Positions 45,665-54,771 of a DNA stretch of 64,000 nt are shown piece after piece. The translations under genes and the position numbers were made by a program. The stretch is from Loktanella sp. Alg231-35 (GTDB taxonomy: Bacteria > Pseudomonadota > Alphaproteobacteria > Rhodobacterales > Rhodobacteraceae): positions 124,001 through 188,000 of the forward strand of contig NZ_FREV01000005.1 in assembly GCF_900143545.1 (NCBI RefSeq), read 5' to 3'. The notes under the pieces are model-generated. The model made no database searches. It was not told the origin of the DNA and was given only the letters and a program-made list of their open reading frames with translations. How positions within the stretch are numbered: the stretch's first letter is position 1; every line of letters starts with the position of its first letter.

Positions 45665-45778
45665 TTAGTCCGCTCCGTCTTCATCCTCTTCAAAGCCGTC
45701 GCCGAACACCCGATCCACCAGCATCGAAATGATGGCGGCCGACAGAAATGTCCCAACAATGATCAACAGCAGTTCCAT
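45665..45778 (-). CDS. Small single-helix membrane protein on the opposite strand after soxB
   Basis: A 37-residue open frame, ATG at 45776-45778 to TAA at 45665-45667, encodes MELLLIIVGTFLSAAIISML and then VDRVFGDGFEEDEDGAD. It has one hydrophobic helix and an acidic tail, the make-up of real small membrane proteins rather than chance antisense. No clear ribosome binding site is seen. It lies in an otherwise empty 310-bp gap between soxB and the next small gene. Short length keeps confidence moderate. Confidence 0.5.
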   Translation of the reverse strand: MELLLIIVGTFLSAAIISMLVDRVFGDGFEEDEDGAD

Positions 45779-45945
45779 ATGGCAGTGCTAACACAGGCCC
45801 CGTACACGCCAACCCCGGCGGCAGATGGCCGATGGGTTTCGGCGGAAATGGCCACCGTTCGCCCATTTTTGGCGGGGAAATCCGCCGACCTTCCTTTTCA
45901 TAAGTCCCATGCGATGTTGGACTTGTCTGAAAAGGAGGACGCATC

Positions 45946-46170
45946 ATGGATGAATTCAGTCGCGTTACACCCAGCACCTCAAATGGCGGTGGTATCGGCT
46001 TTCTGGTCGCAGCCGTTATCGTGGTGCTTGTCTTGCTTTATGCACTTTTTGCTGGCGGTTCCGTCAGCCCTACGGCTGATCCCGCAACAGTTGGTGCCAC
46101 AGAAGAAGCCGCACCAGCGCTGGAAGAAACCGCACCTACCCAACCTGTCGCCCCGGCGACTGACAACTAG
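45946..46170 (+). CDS. Small single-helix membrane protein between soxB and soxD
   Basis: This 74-residue protein has one strong helix (GFLVAAVIVVLVLLYALFAGG, about residues 18-38). It is followed by a Thr/Pro/Ala/Glu-rich tail, probably outside the cytoplasm. A very strong ribosome binding site, AAAAGGAGG, stands 8 nt before the ATG. A terminator follows directly at 46201. No known family. Its position in the sox locus may be incidental. Confidence 0.7.
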   Translation: MDEFSRVTPSTSNGGGIGFLVAAVIVVLVLLYALFAGGSVSPTADPATVGATEEAAPALEETAPTQPVAPATDN

Positions 46171-46200
46171 CCCAAACCCCACTCACCTTGGAAACCGCTT

Positions 46201-46234
46201 AGGCGGGCGCAGTCATGCGTCCGCCTTTGTTGTG
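46201..46234 (+). terminator. Rho-independent terminator after the 74-aa gene
   Basis: AGGCGGGCGCA (46201-46211) pairs with TGCGTCCGCCT (46216-46226), 11 bp including one G-U pair, around a GTCA loop, and is followed by a T-rich tail (TTGTTGTG). It separates soxB and the small gene from soxDAG, so soxDAG needs its own promoter or read-through. Confidence 0.75.
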
Positions 46235-46311
46235 TCGGGTATGCATGCCGTGTGGACGGCCTGCGCCCGCTTGGTGCCCCTTACGATCCCTCCAACATCC
46301 GAGGCTTGCCC

Positions 46312-46641
46312 ATGCTAACTCTGCGTTGCCCATATTGCGGCGTCGATGTCGATGAAACCGATCTGCACGGCGAAGGTCAGGCGCATCTCAAGCGCGAAGG
46401 GCCGGGATCCTCGGACGCAGATTTTGAGGACTACCTCTTTATGCGCGAAAACCCCAAAGGGGTGCATTTTGAACGCTGGCGCCATGCCTTTGGCTGCGGC
46501 AAGTATTTTCACGCCGCCCGCTGCACCAACACATTGCAGGTCTTCGGCACATATTCCGCGCAAACGCTGGAACCACCACAAGAGATCAAAGACACAATAT
46601 CGGGCGCACGTCCCGGATGGTCTTGGGGGAATTTCAAATGA
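46312..46641 (+). CDS. soxD: Sarcosine oxidase delta subunit
   Basis: This 109-residue zinc-binding subunit has LRCPYCGVDVDETDLHGEG near the N-terminus and HAFGCGKYFHAARCTNT near residues 62-78. These carry the Cys and His ligands seen in SoxD. The start ATG 46312 gives the family's MLxxxCPYCG beginning. The stop overlaps the soxA ATG by 4 nt. Confidence 0.95.
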   Translation: MLTLRCPYCGVDVDETDLHGEGQAHLKREGPGSSDADFEDYLFMRENPKGVHFERWRHAFGCGKYFHAARCTNTLQVFGTYSAQTLEPPQEIKDTISGARPGWSWGNFK

Positions 46642-49600
46642 GCACCCGTCTGGCGCAACGAGGTCGTCTGATCAACACAGACAAGGCCGTGTCTTTTACA
46701 TTTAACGGCAAGCACTTGCGTGGGTATGAGGGCGACACGCTCGCCTCTGCCCTGCTGGCGAATGACCAGATGCTGGTTGGCCGGTCGTTCAAATACCACC
46801 GCCCGCGCGGCGTTGTGGCATCCGGTGCGGAAGAGCCCAATGGTCTGGTCAATCTTGGCCAGGGCGCCGCGTTTGAGCCGAACCAGAGGGTCACCACGAC
46901 TGAAGTGTTCGAGGGGCTGACTGCCACATCGCAGAACCACTGGCCTTCGCTGGAATTTGACGTGGGTGCCATCAACACGCATCTGTCGCGGTTCCTGCCA
47001 GCGGGCTTTTACTACAAGATGTTCATGTACCCCCGGTCGTTCTGGAAGCACGTCTACGAACCGATCATCCGCAAGTCCGCCGGTCTGGGCAAAGCGCCCA
47101 AGGATCGCGATCAGGATACCTATGAACATTTCCATGCCCATGTTGACGTTCTGATCGTTGGTGGCGGCATCGCGGGTCTTGCTGCCGCCCAAGCCGCAGG
47201 CGAGCGCGGCGCACGTGTTTTGCTGATCGAACAGACCGCCCATTGGGGTGGCCGTGCTGCAGTTGACAGGCCAGAGATTGACGGAATGTCGGCGCAAGAT
47301 TGGGTGAATTCCACCGTGCAAGCGCTTGAAGACATGGGAAATGTCGAATTGCGCCTGCGTTGTATGGGGGCAGGGGTTTATGATCACGGCTATACGCTGG
47401 CCTATGAACGTCTGACCGATCACCAGCCAGATGCCGATGGCCCGCGCCACCGTCTGTGGCGGGTGCGTGCCAAGCAGATTGTCACCGCCACCGGTGCGAT
47501 TGAGCGTCCGTTGTCCTTTGCGGCCAATGACCTGCCCGGCGTCTTGCTGGCCTCTGCGGTGCGCGATTATGCGGTGAATTTTGGCGTGTCCGTGGGCGAC
47601 CGCACGGTTGTCGTGACCAATAATGACGACGCCTATCGTACAGCGATCACGCTCCAGAATGCTGGTCTTGATGTGCCGGTCATTGTGGATGCACGGACAG
47701 AGGTTGAAGGCGATTTGATCGATGAGGCCCGTGCATTAGGTATCCGGGTTGAGCTGGGCAAAGGTATCGCCAAGGTCAAAGGCGGCAAGCGTGTCACGGG
47801 TATAGCACTTTGTGCGCAGGCCGGTGAAGGCGCTGTGCTGGAAGAGATCGACTGCGATTGCGTGGCGATGTCTGGCGGCTGGTCCCCGGTGGTCCACCTG
47901 TGGTCACATTGCGGTGGCAAGCTGAACTGGGACGCCGATCAGGTGATGTTCCGCCCTGATCCGGAACGTGCGCCAACAGGTGGCGACGGTGAGGCATTTG
48001 TCATTACCGCAGGCACGGCCAACGGGCATTTGTTCACAGCCGAAGCCGTCAGTGATGGCTGGGCCGCTGGTCGCGCTGCGGCCAAGGCCGCGGGTCATGC
48101 CAAGCGTGGCGGTCAAGCCCCGATGGGGCAGGACGCGGTCGAAGGTCCGATTTCACCGGTCTGGCTGATGCCGCAGGGCGCCAGCCATGCGCTGCGTTCC
48201 AAAGCATGGCTGGATTTCCAGAACGATGTGAAGGTCAGCGATGTGCAACTGGCTGCACAAGAAGGCTTTGAAAGCGTCGAACATGCCAAGCGCTATACGA
48301 CCCTAGGTATGGCTACGGATCAGGGGAAGTTGAGCAATATCAACGGTTTGGCGATCCTGTCGCAGTCGCTGAACGCGGATATCCCAAATGTGGGCACGAC
48401 GACGTTCCGCCCACCTTACACGCCGATTTCCATGGCTTCGATTGCCGGTGTTGCCAAGGATGAGCTGTTTCAGCCAATCCGCAAGACGCCCGTTTCGGAT
48501 TGGGCGAATGCCAATGGGGCCGACAATGAACCTGTCGGCCAGTGGCGCAGACCTTATGCCTATGTCCGCGCTGGCGAAGATGTGCATGCCGCCGTCAACC
48601 GCGAGGTCAAGAATGCCCGCGAGAATCTTGGCCTGCTGGATGCCTCGACCCTTGGTAAATTGATCGTCAAAGGGCCGGACGCGGGCCGCTTTCTTGACAT
48701 GATGTATACCAACATGATGTCGACGCTGCCTGTGGGTAAATGCCGTTATGGTCTGATGTGTACCGAAAACGGTTTTCTGATGGACGACGGCGTTGTCGCC
48801 CGCATGTCCGAGGATACGTGGCTTTGCCACACCACGACAGGCGGGGCCGAGCGTATCCACGGCCATATGGAAGACTGGCTTCAGTGCGAATGGTGGGATT
48901 GGAACGTCTATGTTGCCAATGTGACCGAGCAATATGCCCAAATCGCCGTCGTTGGCCCGAATGCGCGTAAGGTGCTGCGCAAGCTGGGTGGCATGGATGT
49001 AAGCGCCGAGGCGCTGCCCTTCATGCAGTGGCGTGACGGCAAGATCGGTGACTTTGACGCGCGGGTTTTCCGCATCTCATTCTCGGGCGAACTATCCTAC
49101 GAAATCGCCGTGCCTGCGGGGCAAGGTGCGGTATTCTGGGATGCGCTGCTGGAGGCGGGTGCAGAGTTTGGCGCGATGCCTTACGGCACCGAGGCGCTGC
49201 ATATCATGCGGGCCGAAAAAGGCTTTATCATGATCGGCGACGAGACCGACGGCACAGTGATCCCGCAGGACCTTAACCTGCAATGGGCGTTGTCCAAAAA
49301 GAAAGAGGACTATCTAGGCAAACGTGCCCATGGCCGCAGCCATATGGCGGACCCGAACCGGTGGAAGCTGGTGGGGCTAATGACTGAAGATGGATCGGTC
49401 TTGCCCGATGGTGCCTATGCGATTGCGTCAGGCACAAATGATAATGGGCAAGGAAACACGCAAGGTCGTGTGACCTCGACCTATTATTCGCCGACGTTGG
49501 AGAAAGGTATCGCCATGGGGCTTGTCCACAACGGGCCGGACCGCATGGGCGAAGTCATTGAGTTCAACAAGGTTGATGGCTCGACGGTGAAGGCGAAGAT

Positions 49601-49649
49601 CGTCGATCCGATATTCTATGACAAGGAAGGGGAGAAGCAGAATGTCTGA
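46638..49649 (+). CDS. soxA: Sarcosine oxidase alpha subunit
   Basis: This 1003-residue subunit binds NAD+ and tetrahydrofolate. The N-terminal part has a ferredoxin-like fold (SFTFNGKHLRGYEGDTLASAL). Then comes an FAD/NAD domain with VLIVGGGIAGLAAAQAAGER at about residues 171-190, and a C-terminal GcvT-like folate domain (from about 620) that captures the methyl group as 5,10-methylene-THF. Length matches the family. ATGA couples it to soxD; soxG starts 8 nt before its stop. Confidence 0.95.
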   Translation: MSTRLAQRGRLINTDKAVSFTFNGKHLRGYEGDTLASALLANDQMLVGRSFKYHRPRGVVASGAEEPNGLVNLGQGAAFEPNQRVTTTEVFEGLTATSQNHWPSLEFDVGAINTHLSRFLPAGFYYKMFMYPRSFWKHVYEPIIRKSAGLGKAPKDRDQDTYEHFHAHVDVLIVGGGIAGLAAAQAAGERGARVLLIEQTAHWGGRAAVDRPEIDGMSAQDWVNSTVQALEDMGNVELRLRCMGAGVYDHGYTLAYERLTDHQPDADGPRHRLWRVRAKQIVTATGAIERPLSFAANDLPGVLLASAVRDYAVNFGVSVGDRTVVVTNNDDAYRTAITLQNAGLDVPVIVDARTEVEGDLIDEARALGIRVELGKGIAKVKGGKRVTGIALCAQAGEGAVLEEIDCDCVAMSGGWSPVVHLWSHCGGKLNWDADQVMFRPDPERAPTGGDGEAFVITAGTANGHLFTAEAVSDGWAAGRAAAKAAGHAKRGGQAPMGQDAVEGPISPVWLMPQGASHALRSKAWLDFQNDVKVSDVQLAAQEGFESVEHAKRYTTLGMATDQGKLSNINGLAILSQSLNADIPNVGTTTFRPPYTPISMASIAGVAKDELFQPIRKTPVSDWANANGADNEPVGQWRRPYAYVRAGEDVHAAVNREVKNARENLGLLDASTLGKLIVKGPDAGRFLDMMYTNMMSTLPVGKCRYGLMCTENGFLMDDGVVARMSEDTWLCHTTTGGAERIHGHMEDWLQCEWWDWNVYVANVTEQYAQIAVVGPNARKVLRKLGGMDVSAEALPFMQWRDGKIGDFDARVFRISFSGELSYEIAVPAGQGAVFWDALLEAGAEFGAMPYGTEALHIMRAEKGFIMIGDETDGTVIPQDLNLQWALSKKKEDYLGKRAHGRSHMADPNRWKLVGLMTEDGSVLPDGAYAIASGTNDNGQGNTQGRVTSTYYSPTLEKGIAMGLVHNGPDRMGEVIEFNKVDGSTVKAKIVDPIFYDKEGEKQNV

Positions 49650-50217
49650 AGCAATCAGCGCCCTGAACGGCAAAACGGCCGCCGGTGAAGTCACTGTGCG
49701 CGAGGCGGGTTTGCGCGGGATGATCATTCTGCGCGGTGACCTGAGTAACAAAAAACTGCGCGCGGTCTGTACTGAACTGACCGGCATGAAACCACCCCAG
49801 CAGGGACAGGCCAATTGCGCGGGCGACAAGGGCCTTTGCTGGATGTCACCGGATGAATTGCTGGTTTTGGTCCCCTATGCAGAGGCCGCGCAGGCGGTTG
49901 TGGCCATCGATGCAGCCCTTGCTGGCACGCATTATCTGGCTGAAAATGTTTCCGACGCCCGTGCGGTGATCTTTGTCGAAGGCACATTCTGCCGCGAGGT
50001 GATTGCAAAACTCGCGCCAGTCGATCTGCATCCTGACACGTTTCAGCCCGGTGATTTCCGGCGGACACGTTTGGGGCAGGTGGCCGCTGCATTCTGGATG
50101 CGGGACGCCGATACGTTTGAGGTGATTTGCTTTCGGTCGGTGGCCGAATACGCATTTGCGTTGCTCGCGGCTTCTGCCAAGGCCGGGCGCGTTGGGGCCT
50201 TTCCTGAAAGCGGCTAA
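49642..50217 (+). CDS. soxG: Sarcosine oxidase gamma subunit
   Basis: This 191-residue, smallest catalytic-complex subunit is related to the GcvT fold. Segments GMIILRGDLSNKKLRAVCTE, WMSPDELLVLVPYAEA and TRLGQVAAAFWMRDADTFEV match the family. It overlaps soxA by 8 nt. Its stop overlaps the convergent EAL gene by 4 nt, so the two transcripts must meet here. No terminator was seen. Confidence 0.92.
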   Translation: MSEAISALNGKTAAGEVTVREAGLRGMIILRGDLSNKKLRAVCTELTGMKPPQQGQANCAGDKGLCWMSPDELLVLVPYAEAAQAVVAIDAALAGTHYLAENVSDARAVIFVEGTFCREVIAKLAPVDLHPDTFQPGDFRRTRLGQVAAAFWMRDADTFEVICFRSVAEYAFALLAASAKAGRVGAFPESG

Positions 50218-52271
50218 GAAGCGTAGGCAGTTCTGTCCGCGTTGGCTGCATCTGCTAGCGCGGCATGGAGTTCGGGCAAATGCATCGGTTTGCCAAAATA
50301 GAACCCTTGCGCTGTGCCGCAGTTGATCTTGTGCAGGAACGCCAGTTCCTCTTCTAACTCGACACCTTCGGCCAGAACCGGCACGTCAAATGCTTCGGCC
50401 AGAAGCAGCGTGGCCTTGACGATGGCCGCGTGTTTCTTGTCTTTGTGCAGGTCCTGCACAAAGTTTTTGTCGATCTTGATCTTGTCAAAGGGGAACGCCT
50501 GCAGCGTCGCCAGTGACGAATACCCGGTGCCAAAGTCGTCCATGGCGATGCGAATGCCCATTTCGCGCAGGCGGTGCATCGCTTCGATCGTGTGGGTTTT
50601 GTCATTGATGATGCTGGCTTCTGTGATCTCCAGTTCAAGCCGGGAAGGGGGCAGATTGGTTGCTTTCAGAATCTCGGAGACTTTATCGACAAAACCGGCC
50701 TGAACCAATTGTTGCGGGGCCACGTTGACAGCGATGCTATAGGGTTTGTGCCAAGTTGCAGCCTCCTGGCAGGCGGTGCGCAGAACCCAGAGGCCGATTT
50801 CGCGGATTTGGCCGGTTTCTTCGGCAATCGGGATGAATTCTGCGGGTGAAATCGGCCCGCGCGTGGGGTGCTTCCAGCGCAACAGCGCCTCGAACCCGAC
50901 GATGGCCCGCGACGGGATGCTGTTCTGAAACTGATAGGCCAGATCAAATTCACCGTTCGCGATGGCGCTGCGCATATCACGGGCCAGCAGCTTTCGGTCC
51001 CGGTTCTGCGCGTCCATCTCTGTGTCAAAGGCGCAAATGGTTGTTGCAGGTTCTTTCTTGGCGCGTTGCAGCGCAAGGTCGGATTTTTGCAACAAGGCCC
51101 GCAGGTCCGGCCCGTCCGTAGCACTATATGCTGTACCAATCGACGCGCCCAGCTTGATCGTGGCAGGCATTGTTTCAACCGGTTGCACAAGCAGCCCAAG
51201 GGCTAGTTCTGCAAGCGTCAAAACCTCCGCCGGGTTGCAGATACGATTTCCTGCAACCACAAACTGATCGCCATCCACACGTGCGACAAAGCCGTTGTCT
51301 TGCAGGCCGTCGGACAGCCGTGTCGCAATGATCTTGAGCACTTCATCGCCTGTCACATGGCCATAGAGATCGTTCACCTCTTTGAAATTGTTCACGTCGA
51401 TTGAGAGCAGCGCCACCCGCACGTCTGGGTCACCCTCGTGTTCGGACTGATACGCTTTCAATGTCTGGTCGAGCGACAAGCGGTTGGGCAGGCCCGTCAT
51501 CGGGTCAGGCAAGGCAGCATGTTCAAGCTGTGAATTGGCCTGTTGCTGCACATCCGTTTCGATACTGAAAGAGGCAAAGCCAATCAATAAAATGACAGAG
51601 GTCACGGCAATGATCAAAACGGCAAGTGTGGTGTCAGAGATCACTTGTTCGGGCACGTTCGCCGTACCATCAAGCACGATGTCAAACGCAGCCATGCCGG
51701 TGAAATGCATCGTGCAAATCGCCAGACCCATCATGACCGCCGCGCCAGGCCAAGAATGTCGCGTCGCAGGTTGTGCGATGCGGTGCGACGCACCCACCCC
51801 CAAGACGATGCCAAGTATGACCGAAACTGTGATCATTTTCCCGTCCCAGGACAGATGACCGGGTAGCAGAAAGGCGGACATCCCAAGAAAATGCACTGAT
51901 GCAATGGTGATGCCAAAGACGGTGCCGCTGATCACGAAGGTGAAGCGCCCGTTCCTTTGCGCCAAGACAGTGGTGGACACGAACATCCCAACAACCGCCA
52001 AACCCAAAGAAGCAACGGTCTGAACAGGCTCATAGTCGTGTTCAACCCCCGGATCATAGGCCAGCATGGCAATGAAATGGGTAGACCAGATGGTGGTGCC
52101 TGCAATGATGCTGGTCAGCACCAGTTGAACCCGCCGCCTGCGGCCCGTCGTGCGCATCAGCCGCCGGTTCAAAAGCACGGAAAGACATGATCCGAACACA
52201 CATACAAAACCTGCCAAAGCGACAAGCCCGTATGTGTGATCTAGAGTAAGGCATTCAATCACACGGTACAT
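50214..52271 (-). CDS. MHYT-GGDEF-EAL membrane protein, probable c-di-GMP phosphodiesterase
   Basis: This 685-residue protein has an N-terminal MHYT sensor domain of about seven TM helices, with HFIAM, HFLGM and HFTGM repeats proposed to bind metal. A GGDEF domain follows, whose signature is degenerate (VDGDQF at about residue 332), so cyclase activity is unlikely. A C-terminal EAL domain has intact motifs: FEALLRWKHP (about 460), ELEITEAS, MDDFGTGYSSLA, KIDKNFV and AEGVE. It probably degrades c-di-GMP in response to an unknown signal. Start ATG 52271 (MYRVIECL) is preferred over 52301. Confidence 0.92.
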   Translation of the reverse strand: MYRVIECLTLDHTYGLVALAGFVCVFGSCLSVLLNRRLMRTTGRRRRVQLVLTSIIAGTTIWSTHFIAMLAYDPGVEHDYEPVQTVASLGLAVVGMFVSTTVLAQRNGRFTFVISGTVFGITIASVHFLGMSAFLLPGHLSWDGKMITVSVILGIVLGVGASHRIAQPATRHSWPGAAVMMGLAICTMHFTGMAAFDIVLDGTANVPEQVISDTTLAVLIIAVTSVILLIGFASFSIETDVQQQANSQLEHAALPDPMTGLPNRLSLDQTLKAYQSEHEGDPDVRVALLSIDVNNFKEVNDLYGHVTGDEVLKIIATRLSDGLQDNGFVARVDGDQFVVAGNRICNPAEVLTLAELALGLLVQPVETMPATIKLGASIGTAYSATDGPDLRALLQKSDLALQRAKKEPATTICAFDTEMDAQNRDRKLLARDMRSAIANGEFDLAYQFQNSIPSRAIVGFEALLRWKHPTRGPISPAEFIPIAEETGQIREIGLWVLRTACQEAATWHKPYSIAVNVAPQQLVQAGFVDKVSEILKATNLPPSRLELEITEASIINDKTHTIEAMHRLREMGIRIAMDDFGTGYSSLATLQAFPFDKIKIDKNFVQDLHKDKKHAAIVKATLLLAEAFDVPVLAEGVELEEELAFLHKINCGTAQGFYFGKPMHLPELHAALADAANADRTAYAS

Positions 52272-52400
52272 GCGGCACTCAATTGCGTTGCTGGTCCCCA
52301 ATCGTTAGCGTGAAAGAGATAACAAAACCCTACCGCCGCAGCAGATCCGCACAATCAACCGGTGCAGCGCCAGAAAACCTCGGACTGACGCGCCACGCTC

Positions 52401-52430
52401 TTGACCTTCCCGGCCCATGTGACATCTATC
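52401..52430 (+). promoter_or_regulatory. Candidate promoter for sodB
   Basis: TTGACC (52401-52406) and TCTATC (52425-52430), spaced by 18 bases, lie about 38 bp before the sodB start. The -10 element matches the consensus only partly. Confidence 0.3.
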
Positions 52431-52467
52431 AACGCATCCCTGTCCTCAACGCAGAAAGAGACTCGAT

Positions 52468-53067
52468 ATGGCATTTTCGCTTCCCGACCTTCCTTACGCA
52501 CATGACGCGCTTGCCAGCAAAGGCATGTCCGCTGAGACCCTCGAATTCCACCACGACCTGCACCACAACGCCTATGTCACCAACGGCAACAAGGCCATTG
52601 AAGGCACGGAGTGGGAGGGCAAATCCCTTGAAGAGATCATCGTGGGCACATACGACAAAAGCGCCGTTGCCCAGAACGGTATCTTCAACAACATCAGCCA
52701 GCTTTGGAACCACAACCAATTTTGGGAAATGATGGGCCCAGATGGCAATGCGATGCCCGGTGAGCTTGAAAAAGCGCTGGTCGAGAGCTTTGGTTCCGTT
52801 GATGAATTTAAATCGCAGTTCAGTGCTGCGGGTGCAGGCCAGTTCGGTTCTGGCTGGTGCTGGTTGGTGAAGAACGCGGACGGTTCCTTGGCTGTGACCA
52901 AGACCGAAAACGGTGTGAACCCGCTGTGCTTTGGTCAGACAGCCCTGCTTGGTTGTGATGTGTGGGAGCATTCCTACTACATTGATTTCCGCAACAAGCG
53001 CCCTGTCTACCTGACTAACTTCCTTGATAATCTGGTGAACTGGGAAAACGTCGCCTCGCGCATGTAA
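52468..53067 (+). CDS. sodB: Superoxide dismutase, Fe type
   Basis: This 199-residue enzyme removes superoxide. Metal ligands are visible in FHHDLHHNAYV (about residues 27-37), FWEMMGP region His and DVWEHSYYIDFRNKRPVYL. The GAGQFGSGWCWLV motif is characteristic of the iron or cambialistic form. No signal peptide, so cytosolic. It has its own promoter candidate and a strong terminator after the stop, so it is a single-gene unit. Confidence 0.94.
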   Translation: MAFSLPDLPYAHDALASKGMSAETLEFHHDLHHNAYVTNGNKAIEGTEWEGKSLEEIIVGTYDKSAVAQNGIFNNISQLWNHNQFWEMMGPDGNAMPGELEKALVESFGSVDEFKSQFSAAGAGQFGSGWCWLVKNADGSLAVTKTENGVNPLCFGQTALLGCDVWEHSYYIDFRNKRPVYLTNFLDNLVNWENVASRM

Positions 53068-53091
53068 ATCCGGTCCGTCTGGACAATCACC

Positions 53092-53127
53092 AAGGCCCGT
53101 GGGACATCGTCCTGCGGGCCTTTTTCT
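53092..53127 (+). terminator. Rho-independent terminator of sodB
   Basis: AAGGCCCG (53092-53099) pairs with CGGGCCTT (53115-53122), with an inner GGAC/GTCC stem, and is followed by a T-tract (TTTTTC). Located 24 bp after the sodB stop. Confidence 0.85.
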
Positions 53128-53139
53128 TAGGAGCATGCG

Positions 53140-54111
53140 ATGATCGGACCAACGCGAGACCAGATTTCTGCCGCCATGGCAGAGGTGCAGGATGATCTGA
53201 TTGAAACACCGATACTGCCGCTGCGTTCGGCGCGGTTGGATGGTGTCTTGCCCGAACGCGCCCGCGTTACTGTCAAGCTCGAGCTGTTTCAGCAGGCAGG
53301 GTCTTTCAAGGCGCGCGGTGCCTTGTTGGGCATTCGCCGCCTGTCACCGGCCCAACGTGCCGCCGGGGTTGTGGCAGCAAGTGGCGGCAATCATGCGCTG
53401 GGCGTTTCATGGGCTGCCAAAGCGGCCGGGGTAGATGCGTTGATCACCATGCCCAAGGCGACGGACCCTGCGCGCATTGCAGGATGCGAGGCATTGGGCG
53501 CTACGGTGACATTGCATGATGATATGGCGGCAGCGTTTGCCGCGATGAATGCAGCGGCAGAGGCCGGGCGCACGCTGATGCATCCGTATGAAGCAGAGCA
53601 TATGATCCTTGGCGCTGCGATCTGTGGGATGGAATATGCCCGGCAGGCCCCACAGATCGACACTTATGTCATTCCTATTGGCGGGGGCGGGATGATCAGC
53701 GGGATGGCCTGTGCCATCAAGCAGATGAACCCGGACACACAGGTGATTGGTGTGGAACCCTATGGCGCTGATAGCATGTCACAAAGTTTTGCTGCCGGCG
53801 AACCAGTCCGGCTTGAAAAAGTCGCCACCATCGCCGACAGCCTAGGAGCGCCCTTGGCGATGCCGATGACCTATGGCGTGGCGCGGGCCCATGTGGACCG
53901 GATTGTGAAGATTGACGACCGCGAGATGTTGGCGGCGATGGATATCTATCAAAACGTCCTGCGCATCACGGCAGAACCGGCCTGTGCAGCATCATTGGCA
54001 GCGACACTTGGAGTGCTCAACCATGACTTGTCGGGCCGCAATGTCGGGATTATCGCCTGTGGGTCGAACATCTCGCTAGAGCGTTACGCCGCCTTGATGG
54101 CGAGCCTATAG
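53140..54111 (+). CDS. PLP-dependent threonine/serine dehydratase family protein
   Basis: This 323-residue fold-type II PLP enzyme has the PLP Lys in AGSFKARGALLG (Lys about residue 58), the substrate loop SGGNHALGVSWAAK and the Gly-rich phosphate cup IGGGGMISGMA. No C-terminal ACT domain is present, so it is the catabolic form rather than feedback-regulated IlvA. Serine/threonine deaminase, serine racemase or hydroxyaspartate dehydratase activity are all possible. It is convergent with the LOG gene; the ends overlap by 6 nt. Confidence 0.87.
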   Translation: MIGPTRDQISAAMAEVQDDLIETPILPLRSARLDGVLPERARVTVKLELFQQAGSFKARGALLGIRRLSPAQRAAGVVAASGGNHALGVSWAAKAAGVDALITMPKATDPARIAGCEALGATVTLHDDMAAAFAAMNAAAEAGRTLMHPYEAEHMILGAAICGMEYARQAPQIDTYVIPIGGGGMISGMACAIKQMNPDTQVIGVEPYGADSMSQSFAAGEPVRLEKVATIADSLGAPLAMPMTYGVARAHVDRIVKIDDREMLAAMDIYQNVLRITAEPACAASLAATLGVLNHDLSGRNVGIIACGSNISLERYAALMASL

Positions 54112-54660
54112 CGCGTCCTTAAGGATTGATTTCAGGGCGGGCACGTCTTTGGCCACGTCGACGAATGACAGGATGTCATCACCAGCAAAACCCTGATCTA
54201 CCACATGCTCTAGCAGCTTCAAAAGCGGGTCCCAGAACCCATCCACATTGAGCAGGATAATTGGTTTGCCATGCAGCTTCAGTTGCCGCCAGGTGAGCGC
54301 CTCAAAGAACTCATCCAGAGATCCGGCTCCACCGGGCAAAACGACCACAGCGTCGGCGTTCATGAACATGACCTTCTTGCGCTCGTGCATCGTCTCGGTG
54401 ATCACGAAGCTGTCCAGATCGCGTTTGCCGACTTCCCAATCCATCAGGTGGGTCGGGATCACGCCAAAGGTTTGCCCGCCTGCATCCTGCACGGACCGCG
54501 CAACCCGGCCCATCAGCCCCACATCTCCGGCCCCGTAGACAAGCCGCCAGCCATTGGCGACAAGCATTTGCCCGGTTGCCAGTGCGGCCTCGGCATAGGC
54601 CGGATCAACCCCATCGCGTGATCCGCAATAGACGCAAACAGATTTCATCATTTCAGACAT
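54106..54660 (-). CDS. LOG family protein (TIGR00730 type), probable nucleoside-5'-monophosphate phosphoribohydrolase
   Basis: This 184-residue Rossmann-like protein starts SVCVYCGSRDGVDPAYAEAA. The LOG signature PGGxGTxxE appears as PGGAGSLDEFFE (Ser instead of Thr) and is followed by TWRQLKLHGKPI. Family members release adenine-type bases from N6-modified AMP or AMP itself. The start among three nearby ATG codons is uncertain (54660, 54651 or 54648). It is divergent from the LysM gene, with a gap of about 110 bp. Confidence 0.88.
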   Translation of the reverse strand: MSEMMKSVCVYCGSRDGVDPAYAEAALATGQMLVANGWRLVYGAGDVGLMGRVARSVQDAGGQTFGVIPTHLMDWEVGKRDLDSFVITETMHERKKVMFMNADAVVVLPGGAGSLDEFFEALTWRQLKLHGKPIILLNVDGFWDPLLKLLEHVVDQGFAGDDILSFVDVAKDVPALKSILKDAL

Positions 54661-54771
54661 TCGTAGCACCTCACGCAGCTTCGCTTTGACCGGTCATAGC
54701 GGCGTTGTTAAGGTGGCTCAACCAAATGCGGTGGGGGCACCGGTTATCGGGGCTGAGAGGGAAAGAATATC

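Noticed and set aside
45629..46318. 229-codon plus-strand frame between soxB and soxD
   Set aside because: It runs across the small gene at 45946 in another frame, crosses the terminator and has no recognisable domain.
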